Below are positions 9,150 to 18,700 of a stretch of 64,000 nucleotides of DNA, in pieces. Position 1 is the stretch's first letter, and every line of letters begins with the position of its first letter. Source of the DNA: Gracilaria gracilis (taxonomy: Eukaryota > Rhodophyta > Florideophyceae > Gracilariales > Gracilariaceae); NCBI GenBank assembly GCA_030374805.1, contig JARGSG010000225.1, forward strand, positions 434,001 through 498,000, given 5' to 3'. Below the pieces are notes generated by a model. That model had not been told where the DNA came from. It searched no databases and saw only the letters and a program-made list of their open reading frames with translations. The translations under genes and the position numbers were made by a program.

Positions 9150-10092
9150 GTGCTCGCACGTGGTGCTGGCGCCCGGCCAGGGCGCGCAGGCGCCCGACAT
9201 GGGCGCGTCCTGGCGCGATCGTTCCGCCGCCGCCGCGCAGCTGTTCCGCACCGCCGACCAGCTGTTGAAGCACCACTTGGACCGCCCGTTATCGGAGTAC
9301 ATCTTCGGCGGCGTTGACGCTGCAACGCTGGCGCGCACCGACGTTGCACAGCCCGCCATTTTTGTCACGTCCATGGCGTGTTGGGCCGGCTTGAATGAGC
9401 TTGCTGTCATACAGCCCGACCAGCTCAGCGTCACGGCCGGCTTGAGTCTCGGCGAGTATACGGCGCTTGCCATAGCTGGCGCCATATCGTTTGAGGACGC
9501 GCTGCGATTGGTTGCGTTGCGGGGGAGGGCCATGCAAGATGCTGCCGATACCTCGGACGGTGGCATGCTTGCGCTTATCGGTGCGGACGAGGCCACGGCG
9601 TATCAAGTTATGGACGCTGCAAAGCAATCCGACATATTGGTTGCCGCCAACTTTAACGCGCCGGGACAAGTCGTACTCTCTGGTGCGTCGGCCGCCATAG
9701 ATCGCGCTGCCACCTTTGCTTCTGAGCAAATGAAGCTGCGCGTGGCAAAGCTGCACGTCGCGGGCGCCTTCCACTCGCCGCTCATGGAGCCGGCAGCGGA
9801 GCGGTTAGCTACTGCGTTGCAGTCTACCACAATTAGCCTCCCTTCCGTACCGGTGCTGTCCAACGTGACGGGCGAGCCTCACGAGATGGGCAATGTACGA
9901 GAATTGCTGGTGAGCCAGCTCACCAGTTCTGTTCGTTGGGCAAAGTGTTGTGACTACATTCGTACGACCTACTCCGATGCTTCCTGGACAGAACTTGCGC
10001 CTGGCAAGACATTATCTGGCATTATGCGCAAGATAGACAGGAAGATCAAGGTGGCCAATCTGTCTCAACCTCCTGTTCAAGCAGGAGCGTAA
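9019..10092 (+). CDS. fabD: Malonyl-CoA:ACP transacylase, plastid-targeted
   Basis: The product is 357 aa from the ATG at 9019. It transfers malonyl from CoA to acyl carrier protein, supplying plastid type II fatty acid synthesis. Residues 1-50 (MTAPPRPAFAAPFLARPRAP, then Arg- and Ala-rich) look like a plastid transit peptide. The enzyme core begins VVLAPGQGAQAPDMG (residue about 48). The nucleophile motif GLSLGEY is at residues 141-147 with Ser143. The second active-site residue, His, is in GAFHSPLM near residue 252. VLSNVTGEP and the C-terminal LAPGKTLSGIMRKI close the fold. Core length matches bacterial FabD at about 310 aa. A longer frame from the ATG at 8689 is possible but not favoured. 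The gene converges on the eL20 gene across about 500 bp. Confidence 0.93.
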
Positions 10093-10591
10093 AGCACAGG
10101 CAAGCCACACATGCTCCATATCCCCCATTCTAATTCGCCTTACAGGTAAACCACACTACACGTACCTGTTGAACAGTCGTCAGGCCTCCATTTTCGACGA
10201 GCCCCTTGCGCCTTTAATCGTTTAGTCGAGAGGGACAGCTATACATCCTATTATGAAGTGAGATGGAGGGGTACTTTTCGCTATCCTTTATCTGTAGATG
10301 ATACATGCTCGAGGCGCAGCAGAATAGTCATGTTGCAAAAGTCATGCTCACAAGACCAAAGAACTACTCCTTTAGTATTGCCCTCAAAAACGTTAAAGAG
10401 TGCCACTTTGGAGCTCGTCGCAAATAAGCAAGGGGGCTGCGTAGCGCACGCAATAAGCGAGCTAGTAAAGCAGTCAAAACGTGGCCTATTGCTTTTTACC
10501 AACATGTTCACAGGTGAAGAACGAATTTGTTTCATGACGCGATCGCACTAAAAGGGGCGCGACAGAACTCACAAACATGTGAAGGCAGCTT
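10093..10591. other. Convergent gap, no gene
   Basis: This is the shared 3' region of fabD and the eL20 gene. The open frames here start with GTG or other non-ATG codons and have no family resemblance. Confidence 0.6.
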
Positions 10592-11134
10592 TTAAGCGCA
10601 CGTGCTGGGCCTGTAGGCCAAAAAGGTGGCACGTTTGCTCTTGGTAGACGCACGCGGACGAGCGTGAGGCAGCGGGAACCTGAGCTCTGGGTCGAGGAAC
10701 TGCAGGGTATTCGGTCGGCGCACGTCCTCTTCGGTGATCTCCTTCACCTTGAGCACCTGGATAGAGGACCAACGCGCACGATGACGTCCACTCATCTCCA
10801 TGTACATCTGCTCAACGGCGCCGGTCATTGACACATGACGGTACTCCTTGTACATGTTGACGGTATCAGAGCGCGACTTGTATCGCAACCAAACACCAAT
10901 GTTCTTCACGGTGGAAATGTCCTTCTCGTGGATCTCGTTGACGGCGAGAATTTCTCCGTTTGCTTTCTTGACTCTCTTGAGCTTTCTGAGAAAGTACCAG
11001 AAGCGAGACTTTGCCACCACCGGATTGGGGGCGAAGATTCTCATGCGGTAGACGGCGGTGTCCTCATCGGGCTTGGATCCTCCTTTTCCCGGAACCATGC
11101 GTCCCACCACATGGTACTGATGTAGCCAGGTCAT
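10592..11134 (-). CDS. RPL18A: 60S ribosomal protein L18a (eL20)
   Basis: The product is 180 aa from the ATG at 11134 (MTWLHQYHVVGR), close to the 176-178 aa of animal and plant L18a. Conserved blocks are plain: YRMRIFAPNPVVAKSRFWYF, LRKLKRVKKANGEI, GVWLRYKSRS, NMYKEYRHVSMTGAVEQMY and ELRFPLPH. The open frame extends 73 codons upstream without matching the family, so the first conserved ATG is used. It is a structural protein of the large cytosolic ribosomal subunit. The C-terminal tail (KSKRATFLAYRPSTCA) has diverged. Promoter signals were not identified; the gene stands alone with large gaps on both sides. Confidence 0.95.
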   Translation of the reverse strand: MTWLHQYHVVGRMVPGKGGSKPDEDTAVYRMRIFAPNPVVAKSRFWYFLRKLKRVKKANGEILAVNEIHEKDISTVKNIGVWLRYKSRSDTVNMYKEYRHVSMTGAVEQMYMEMSGRHRARWSSIQVLKVKEITEEDVRRPNTLQFLDPELRFPLPHARPRASTKSKRATFLAYRPSTCA

Positions 11135-13421
11135 GCTTTCGGGCTCTCGAAACGGTGATGGAGATATATGCAGCTTCGTTCCAATGATCGCGGGCGACGG
11201 TGAATTAGATATGGTATTAAGGCTGGACGATGTCGATGGCGCGCATTGCCAACACGACGGCAAGGTCGACGGCGGTGAAATGAACGGATTGCGAATAATT
11301 TGGATTATTTCGAAACTATTTGCAGCTTGTGGGAGGCTCACAAAATTTGTCATTAGTAGATATCATTCTGGCAGTGAGCTTCATACTGTAAGCACAAACG
11401 CTGATTATTGCATATGTGGCTTGTGCCTCGCCATAAGGATATGTGAAAGGGATAAGAAGGCTAAGCGGAGGGGATACTCAGGGCAGCGCAGCGGTGCTTG
11501 TAGTGGTACATTTGTGCTTCGGCTTTGATGCCAAGGTATGAAACGCAGGGTTGGACATGCAGCCGGTTCATATCTCAGATGGAAGCGGCAACATGTGCGC
11601 AATCTCAACAAGGCCATCTCTGCAATGCCATCTGTGCAATGCCATCTGTGCATTGCCCAAGCGATTTCATCCAATAAGATTAACCATACTGCTGATATAC
11701 ATATTTAGCTGCGTTTGTGAGGGCATCCGAGATATGCAGTATCTGCGTTTGCCAATCAACTATCGACAAACCTTTTCAGTGACCCTTGTTTCCACGTCAA
11801 GTAAGTTAAAAGTAACGACACAGGGGATCTTACCATCCCACAGTGATACTTCATCAACTGTAACTGAATGCGGCCAAGCATCCGAGATATGTAGTTACTG
11901 GTACAGTATTGGTGTGAGGTCTGCTGCATATCTAACCTGACTAAACATTTAACGAAGGTATGAAACGATGACTGTATTCCTTTCGTATAAAACCTGGGTC
12001 GACTCTTTCCTAGCTAGCTCCACAAAGATATGAAGTCTCAGACGATTCGTTTGCCGGAAAGAATCTCAATGTAGGCATACGTAGATGACGTACAATAAGC
12101 CTACGTAAGCTTTGACAGTTACGACAAGTTACGCTATTCAACGTTGTTCACCGGTGTGGAGCAGGGGCAAGCTCAGTGCGTTCATGTTTCTCGCTGTTTC
12201 CCAGTCATCATTACCTACATTAATGGCGACCCCCATCTTCTGTTCCCTGACTCCATTCAGAAAAGCCTTCAAACGCTTGTCGATCTTAGAAAGATTGCGT
12301 GACGTCAAGGTGACTTTTTTCTGTACTCAGTCGCAACCACAACAACCCCCTCCTTGCCCCGTCAAGAACAGGTGTAGAAACGTGTTCATTCGTTTTAGCT
12401 TTCCCCTCAACCCCGGGATTACTGTCCTTGATGCCGCATCAGAGTCACCCCTTGTCCAGGCGAATCAGTGCTTCAAGTGCCTTTGGTACAACACTGCCGT
12501 ACGCATTCAAACAGTTTCGTTTTCCTTCAGTGAAGTATCCCGCCAAAATTTCAGGCCCCACTCCCACTTATCCTTTCAGGTTCTCGTGTTGCCGCCAAGT
12601 GACTCGCGACCTCGGCTTCGCATGCACCTCTGCACGCCAGCGCAGAGGGAACTTCCACTGTAACCTTATTATGGGATTTTCACTGTTCGTATAACATTCG
12701 CGAACGGATGAAGGACAACATATCTGTCTTTTCTACATGACGAAGAGCTTTTTTTTCCCTGGTATCCAAAAGGTAACCCTTTACCTCTTGCAGCAACGAT
12801 TCCGCATTCATTGCTGAGCCGGCTAAAGGTTGTAACTATGATGCGGTGGGCGCAGCCCTCAAAGTTGTACATGAACGCATCAAAATCTTGTCCTCCGTCT
12901 GCCCAACGATAACTATTCAACCTCGCTGAAGCTTTGCCTGCTGCACCATCTCTTCATGAATGTAAGGGATGGTCGGCTAATGATATTGTAAGGGAATGGT
13001 CTTTTTAGTGCGAGAGCGTTTCTTCCAACCGAAACGATCTGCGCTACGTAGAAAATTAACTCTATAGTGATTATCTATAAGGCGGCGAGAGAGAAATCGC
13101 AGGACAACATGGCGTGCAGGTGTCATCTTCAAGAAAAGAAAGCGTATCTACAATATGATACTGTGTCGCCCGGTTAATTGGATTGTGTCTAGGTCCCAAC
13201 AAATAACTTACTGCAAACCCCATTAACCAATTTGTTCACGGTTGGGCGCACTTTGATTGGGTGCGCAAAGATTGAGCCACACTCTGTCGCTCTAGAACTA
13301 GCACTACCGTGTACTTGATTCTTTAAAGCTTGAGCATCACGATCGCTTAGATGATTTCCTTTTGTTTGACAGGGGGATCCGAGGGAATTATGGAGTGCAA
13401 AGGATATACAGCGTGAGAGGT
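11135..13421. other. 2.3-kb intergenic region, no supported gene
   Basis: Several open frames of 80-180 codons exist (for example 12112-12663), but they begin with non-ATG codons and show no domain or periodic codon bias. A palindromic motif shared with other gaps is at 12768-12785. An unannotated spliced gene or a long untranslated leader cannot be excluded. Confidence 0.5.
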
Positions 13422-14444
13422 TTATTTTGCAGCCATGGTGCCGTTCGCTGTTGATGTCACGGCAGCAGCCTCAGCAGCTTTCTTCTCAGTGGCCTTGAGC
13501 ATAACTTTGTTATCAATAAGGTCGTGCAACGCGATTATAGATCGTATCAGGGCAGAAACATATAGCACCAGCATCATATCATTGTTCTTCACGTGGAAAC
13601 CTCGCACCAATTTTGGAACGTTTAGACTAGGGAGCAAGTTGAAAACATCTTGCATTCTGTACATGATCTCGTTGTTGACTGGGAGATTCATTGCCGCCAC
13701 GTCCTCGAGGTAAGTCTTCAGCTCGGCAAGTCGGTCACCGAGTGACATAAGCGCGGCAGACTTTGCGGTGATATCGCTCGTGAGATTTGAGATGGAGGAG
13801 TCTTTGATATCGCGCAGTAAATGACCGACGCCCACTTCCTCTGCATCGGTTGCGTCAATTTCACTGGGCAGATGTTCAAAAGTCTTTGTGACCGCACCAT
13901 CTTTCTGAGATTCTTCCACAGAAAGATATGCTTCTGTGGGCAATCCAAGATCTTTGGGCTTCACATCCACAATAACGAGCACAGGATTTGCACAGTACGA
14001 TCTGATAAGTTCATTGATATCAAGGTCACCGGTATGGATTTTCGGGCCTGTTGAATACCACCCGACTATCCGTTCTCGCGCGTTAACCTTTCGAAACATT
14101 CCCATCATGTTCTCGAGAAAATTATGGTCCAGAAACCATACAGATGGATCCTTTTCATCCTCTTCAAAAGGAACGGCAAAACAGTTTGTGCAGCTGGCTT
14201 TCCCTTTAACTACATGTCCCAGTAGCACACCGACCGCTCGTCTGAAATTCCAATGGCGCAGAGTTGCGGTCAAAGAGTTGTGAGATTTCGATCGAGCAAT
14301 CGCAAAGAACAGAAGCGCACGAAAGAGCAATTACAAAATGAATACTTACTTCTTAGTACCTTCGCAGACTCTGTTGTAATGATCAATTACCCCTAGTAGG
14401 ACTAGGGGATGAACAGCTACGGAGGTGGGAATTGATGGAGCCAT
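13422..14444 (-). CDS. RPN8: 26S proteasome regulatory subunit Rpn8/PSMD7 (one intron)
   Basis: This has two exons: 14350-14444 and 13422-14241, with a 108-nt intron (GTAAGT donor, TTTCAG acceptor). The spliced product is 304 aa. Exon 1 supplies the conserved start (MAPSIPTSVAVHPLVLLGVI, then DHYNR), and the junction restores the family sequence KKRAVGVLLG. The MPN domain spans about residues 8-135, with FAVPFEEDEKDPSVWFLDH, KVNARERIVGWYSTGPKIH and VLVIVDVKPKDLGLPTEAY. The metal-binding HxH of the JAMM motif is absent, as in all Rpn8 proteins, which act as structural partners of the deubiquitinase Rpn11 in the lid. The tail helix (VEEVGVGHLLRDIKD, QDVFNLLPSLN) is complete. The last residues are Ala-rich rather than Lys-rich. 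Confidence 0.96.
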
Positions 14445-15224
14445 TCTCGCGCTAAGACAGCTGCCAAGCAAAGGAGCTTATAAAAGGCTTATTGATCGTG
14501 TTAAACAGTCGATAGCGCACAATGTTACTGAATCGCGAAACACTCAATATGGGAAAAACTTGAGAAAGCCCCGCGGACGAGACCCAGATGAGAAGTTCAA
14601 CGATTAGAAGCGGTGAATGGCAGCACGAAAGTCGCCGAAGGTGGCCCTCCAATGCCCAATGCCGGGAAAGATTGTGTTGTGTTCCAGCAGAGGCAGGACA
14701 TCTGCTATGCAGCGGTTTGACTAATCTTCCCTCTGCGCTTGCAATAAAAAACGATTGTTTTCAACTTCTTTTCTTAAGAAGTAATTGATGTACAATTATG
14801 CCGCAACAAACATGTTATGTTGGAGAGACTTGTAGGCCCATGCCCGGCATGGGCAACTGCAAAACCAGCACGTAGATACGAAGATATCTTAAAAGGGAGG
14901 AGTGTTAGCCCTCTTACCTTCGGCAGCAGTAGCGAAACCCTCGATGGACTCATCTCTGGTCAAACATACAGATACACAAACTAAAATCCTCGCGAGACAC
15001 ATTGCAAGGGCAAGATGGAGATGTGAATTATTGATGAAGCAAAGTTAGAGAAAATGTAGTGGATGGCATCAAATACAAGATATAACAGTCGACTACCATT
15101 CAAACACGATGAAAGGTTTTCTCCCGTAACAGAGAAGGAGTAATGAACAAAGACAGCCTATCTAAGATTTGCATATATGAACAAGCATCACGGCCTCACG
15201 GCCGTTCAGATACAGACCATTCTT
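14445..15224. other. Intergenic between Rpn8 and MOSC genes
   Basis: No gene is seen. A dispersed motif copy (gttagccctcttacc) lies at 14904-14918, and a short hairpin (gcccatgcccggcatgggc) is near 14835-14853. Confidence 0.55.
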
Positions 15225-16589
15225 TTAAGCACATTCTTCTGGACCAGGCTTTATCATGACAATCGTCTGGTCACAGTTCAAAACGAATTCATTTCTTCCG
15301 AAATTGACAGGAACCAAAGTCATTCCGCCTCCCAGCAAGTGGTGCGATGGAATATTTTCATGGGAGCCTTCGCCGCGGACCTTCATGACCTCAAACAGAT
15401 GGTCACCGATCTTGATAGCTGTCGAGCTCAGGATGTCCGATTCTGAGGCCGAAATGACTATATTTGTACCCATGGGCGTGCTATGATTGTTCTCTGCGGA
15501 CGATTTGCTTTCTTCGCTTATCAATAGCAGTGGGCGATCAGCAGTAGGCCAGGTCCTGAATAGCTGATGGCCTCCATTTGAAAGCGGAGGGGGTCGAAGC
15601 AACAAAAGTCGAACTCCTGGTATTTCCAAATAGCTAGCGAAGAACTGTGACACACTATCGCCTTGATCTACAGCTTCGTATTGAACCCCGTGGATGGTTA
15701 TATTCTTCTTACGACCCCAAAACTTCGGTTCGTGTATCGCGGGCGATAGCCCCGGGGCAGAAAGACGCAAATGCCCGTTCTCAAGGATAGTGGGGGTAAT
15801 TTCCAAAAGAGATGGAACCTTCTCATTCGAAATGTATCGACCAGTAAAGTCTGAAACGGCGTACATGAGATGGTTTTCAACACCATCTTGGTTGAGTCTT
15901 ATTGAAGTCACAGACTGTGGCGGACAACCATGAATGGGCTGGACTTGTAGATCAGTGATGTTAACATTTCCTTGTTCTTCAACAGTCGCCAATCCCAACT
16001 TATTAGTTTCACAACCAGAAGTAATGCTTTCCTCCTCCTTTGCTACAGATGCGTTAAGCTGTTCCAGCTCATGTTGGAGCTCTTGGTTGGGATTCTCGGG
16101 TGCGTGTGATTCCACCCCCGGAGCTGCCAGAACTCGCCTTGTCGTAAAGGGTTTATCATCGGTTCTCATCGGGGTTCCCGGTGGTGACTTTGGTTCTGTT
16201 TCACATTGTGGGGACTCCATAAACTTTCTTGAAGCCTGTTCCAAAGAATCATGCTGCTCTTCGACAACTGAATCAGAAACTGTTGTTGCCGAGTGTTGCT
16301 GACTTTCAGCAGTTACTTCTTGAGTGACGGTACCTGTAGTATTGTCGCTCTTTGAAGCAGCATGATTGCCTTCCTCCTCCGATGTGCAGATGTTTCGGTA
16401 CTGTGCATAGAGATAACCGGCACCAAAACCGAACGCGAAGTTTGCAATACAAACAAGCGAAAACGGGAAGCAAACGCGATGGCGACAGACGCGTCTTGCG
16501 CACGGAGGAGGAGTAAGCCCGATTGGTGGGTCATACTTGGTGACACTAGGGTGACGCGGTTGATATGTTCCGCCCGCGAAGCGGTTTCG
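15225..16589 (-). CDS. MOSC-domain membrane protein, mARC-like, first exon unresolved
   Basis: The frame is open from the stop at 15225 back past 16600 with no upstream ATG (first in-frame ATG at 16220). A strong acceptor-like pyrimidine tract ending in cag lies at 16590-16592, so the start is probably in an upstream exon; 454 codons are listed here. The order is: a hydrophobic segment near residues 40-65 (FSLVCIANFAFGFGAGYLYA), a Ser/Glu-rich linker, then a MOSC N-terminal barrel (ITDLQVQPIHGCPPQSVTSI ... GVENHLMYAVSDFTGRYIS). After that come VQYEAVDQGDSVSQFFASYL and a MOSC-like C-terminal part. In mARC and Moco sulfurases the C-terminal MOSC domain binds molybdenum cofactor through a conserved Cys. 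Here the equivalent stretch (VRGEGSHENIPSHH) has none, so cofactor binding is doubtful. The role is unknown. Confidence 0.6.
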   Translation of the reverse strand, partial: RNRFAGGTYQPRHPSVTKYDPPIGLTPPPCARRVCRHRVCFPFSLVCIANFAFGFGAGYLYAQYRNICTSEEEGNHAASKSDNTTGTVTQEVTAESQQHSATTVSDSVVEEQHDSLEQASRKFMESPQCETEPKSPPGTPMRTDDKPFTTRRVLAAPGVESHAPENPNQELQHELEQLNASVAKEEESITSGCETNKLGLATVEEQGNVNITDLQVQPIHGCPPQSVTSIRLNQDGVENHLMYAVSDFTGRYISNEKVPSLLEITPTILENGHLRLSAPGLSPAIHEPKFWGRKKNITIHGVQYEAVDQGDSVSQFFASYLEIPGVRLLLLRPPPLSNGGHQLFRTWPTADRPLLLISEESKSSAENNHSTPMGTNIVISASESDILSSTAIKIGDHLFEVMKVRGEGSHENIPSHHLLGGGMTLVPVNFGRNEFVLNCDQTIVMIKPGPEECA

Positions 16590-17452
16590 CTGGCGGAAGG
16601 AAGGAAAAAGGATGGTGTGAAGCAGTCATTCGGACGAGAACTAGTACTGTGTCCACTCCTCCAAGGATTCGTTGCCCAGCGCATTATCTATACTGAATAG
16701 CGGGACAGGGATACCTTGCTTTCAGTGATGATGACTGTTTCAGCGAAAGAGTCTGTTGGGACCAAGAAGAATCAGGGTAAATTGGGACACTCTGCAAATG
16801 GAGACAGGAAGAAGCGGCAGAGTTGGCCTTATTCATCCAGCCCGGAGGTTTGATTGTGGGAGACGGAGCTCGTTCTTTCAAAAACTGAATGCACACATGT
16901 GCTGAGGGGGCGTGCACAGGAATGCTGATAGATACACACGGAGTCCTTGGTTGAACGTTCTCTTTGTCAACGGCGATCCCAAATGTAAAATTCCAACGGT
17001 AACGTTTTGCGGGCATACAGTTTATACCAACTTGGTATCTTATTACCAAGTGAACCTAAGGTTACTTCCTTGGCAGGTATCAGAGGTTCTTACAACTGCA
17101 AACGACTTCAAATGAGACAGAGGTGGCCCATTGGAATGCTTAACATTCGTCTATTCTACTCTAGGCGGATAAGTTATACACGAAGCTACAAAGTTGGTGA
17201 TGTCAGTAGTGTTTGAGCCACACCTGGACTCTTCAAAACAATTGATACGGTGGCGTCTGGAACGCTAGAAGTTATTTCATTGCGACTCGTGGTTGCAGTT
17301 GATCATGGAAGGTTAAGAGGGCTAGAAGGTTAGCCCTCTACAGGGTATAGGAAGTGAGGGCTCTTGTAACACACCGGAATGGGGGAGCCCCAGCAAGGTC
17401 AACAAAAAGTGTACGTACAGCGGTACGCTGTCCGCCTTGTCGCTTCGCTTAT
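16590..17452. other. Gap upstream of the MOSC exon; possible exon and hairpin
   Basis: A minus-strand frame from the ATG at 17016 to 16684 (110 codons, MPAKRYRWNFTFG start) resembles coding sequence but matches no family. It could be noise, a separate gene, or include an upstream exon of the MOSC gene. A perfect 9-bp stem hairpin is at 17316-17339. Confidence 0.3.
17316..17339. repeat. Hairpin copy of dispersed AGGG/CCCT motif
   Basis: A 9-bp perfect stem (agagggcta / tagccctct) with a 6-nt loop lies 117 bp beyond the 3' end of the thiamine gene. Related copies are at 3382, 12768, 14904, 23377 and 35943. Confidence 0.6.
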
Positions 17453-18336
17453 CTACATGATGGGGACATCGCGACTAGACATGATAGAAGCCAGCTGCTG
17501 GGCTGCCCGGGTGGGTTGAGGACTTGCCATAATGGCTGAAATAACTGCTACGCCGTCAGCACCTGCACTTTTGCATAAGCCAGCGTTTTCTACGTTGATG
17601 CCACCGATGGCAACAACTGGGATTCTCGAATTAGTGTAGCGTACCAATCGGCGTAACTGCTGCTCGCCAAGCGGCTTTCCAGCATCAGGTTTTGAGGCGG
17701 TTGCGAACACTGACCCCACGCCAACATAGTCCGCACCATCGGCTATCGCGGTGTCTATTTCGTGCTCCGTGGCCGCAGAGACGCCGACAATGGCATGTTC
17801 GCCCAAAAGATCTCTGGCGACAGAAACGGGCTGGTCATCTTGACCCAGATGCACGCCGTCCGCGCGCAACAAGGCGGCGAGTTGGATATCGTCGTTGACC
17901 ACAAATGCAACGTTGGCTCGCGCTGTGATCTCGCGCAGCTGTTTGCCGAGCTCGATGGACTCTGCGCGGGAAACGTTCTTGTCTCGCAGTCTACGCGTTG
18001 GCCAGTCAGTGGGGCTAATTCGGGGGAAGGAGCGGGAAAAGGGGCGGGGGTGGTTGAAACGTACTGCACAAAGGTGACCTGAGGGGGATTTGGCGGGCTG
18101 GCCACCACTTGTGCGACGATGCGCTGCACGCTCAAGCCGGGCGCGGTGTGAGGGTCCGTGACCAAGTACACCGAGGGGTCGAAGTTGCGGCGCGACACGC
18201 GCATTCGCGGCGCCGCACGGGCGCATGCCGGGCGGGGCGCGGGGGCGCGGCGCAGCACGGACGTCGGCAGCGGCAGCGGCAGCGGCAGTGGCCGCGTTGG
18301 CGGCGCGAAGGGGGACGGCAGGAAGACGAATGCCAT
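17453..18336 (-). CDS. thiE: Thiamine-phosphate synthase (one intron)
   Basis: Exon 1 is 18065-18336 and exon 2 is 17453-17990, separated by a 74-nt intron (GTACGT donor, GCGTAG acceptor). The product is 269 aa. The splice rebuilds the family core VTFVQ|LRDK. ThiE joins HMP-pyrophosphate and thiazole phosphate to make thiamine phosphate. Visible motifs are SVYLVTDP at the first strand, FVVNDDIQLAALLRADGVHL with GQDD (pyrophosphate and Mg binding), IVGVSAATEHEI, GADYVGVGSVFATASKPDA, IPVVAIGGIN and GADGVAVISAI. The first 60 residues (MAFVFLPSPFAPP, then Pro/Leu/Arg-rich) look like a plastid transit peptide, fitting thiamine synthesis in plastids. It is single-function, unlike plant TH1, where it is fused to HMP kinase. 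It is divergent from the PARP-like gene, with 364 bp between starts. Confidence 0.95.
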
Positions 18337-18700
18337 GTAAGTTGCGCGCGGGTGGCGAGCGACGGAGGCGGCGCAGCGGCGGCGACGGCGGCGCATATCT
18401 ACAGTAACTTTGCACACGCGCACGGCGGTGCCCACGGATCACTTGGCGCGAAAATTATTGAACTGCATGCAGCGCGTGTGTATGAAGGCGCGCGCATGAT
18501 GCGGCGTTGGCGAGCGCGTCCGAGCCACATGGCAGCATCGCAACATCACCTCGTGCGTCTTCGTTCGCGCGCGCGCCCGCCAGCAACCCAGTCAACGTCT
18601 CCCGTGCCCTCCACGCGTCAGCGTTGCGCCGCCGCGCCCGCCCTCCTGTACTCTTTGCGCTCCGATCCTCGCATCGCCGCTTGTCTACGCGCCCGTGCAT
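18337..18700. promoter_or_regulatory. Divergent promoter region, thiE / PARP-like gene
   Basis: This 364-bp gap lies between head-to-head gene starts and should hold both promoters. No consensus box is clear. Confidence 0.5.

Noticed and set aside
12112-12663. 183-codon frame in the gap downstream of Rpn8
   Set aside because: Begins with a non-ATG codon and shows no family resemblance or periodicity.
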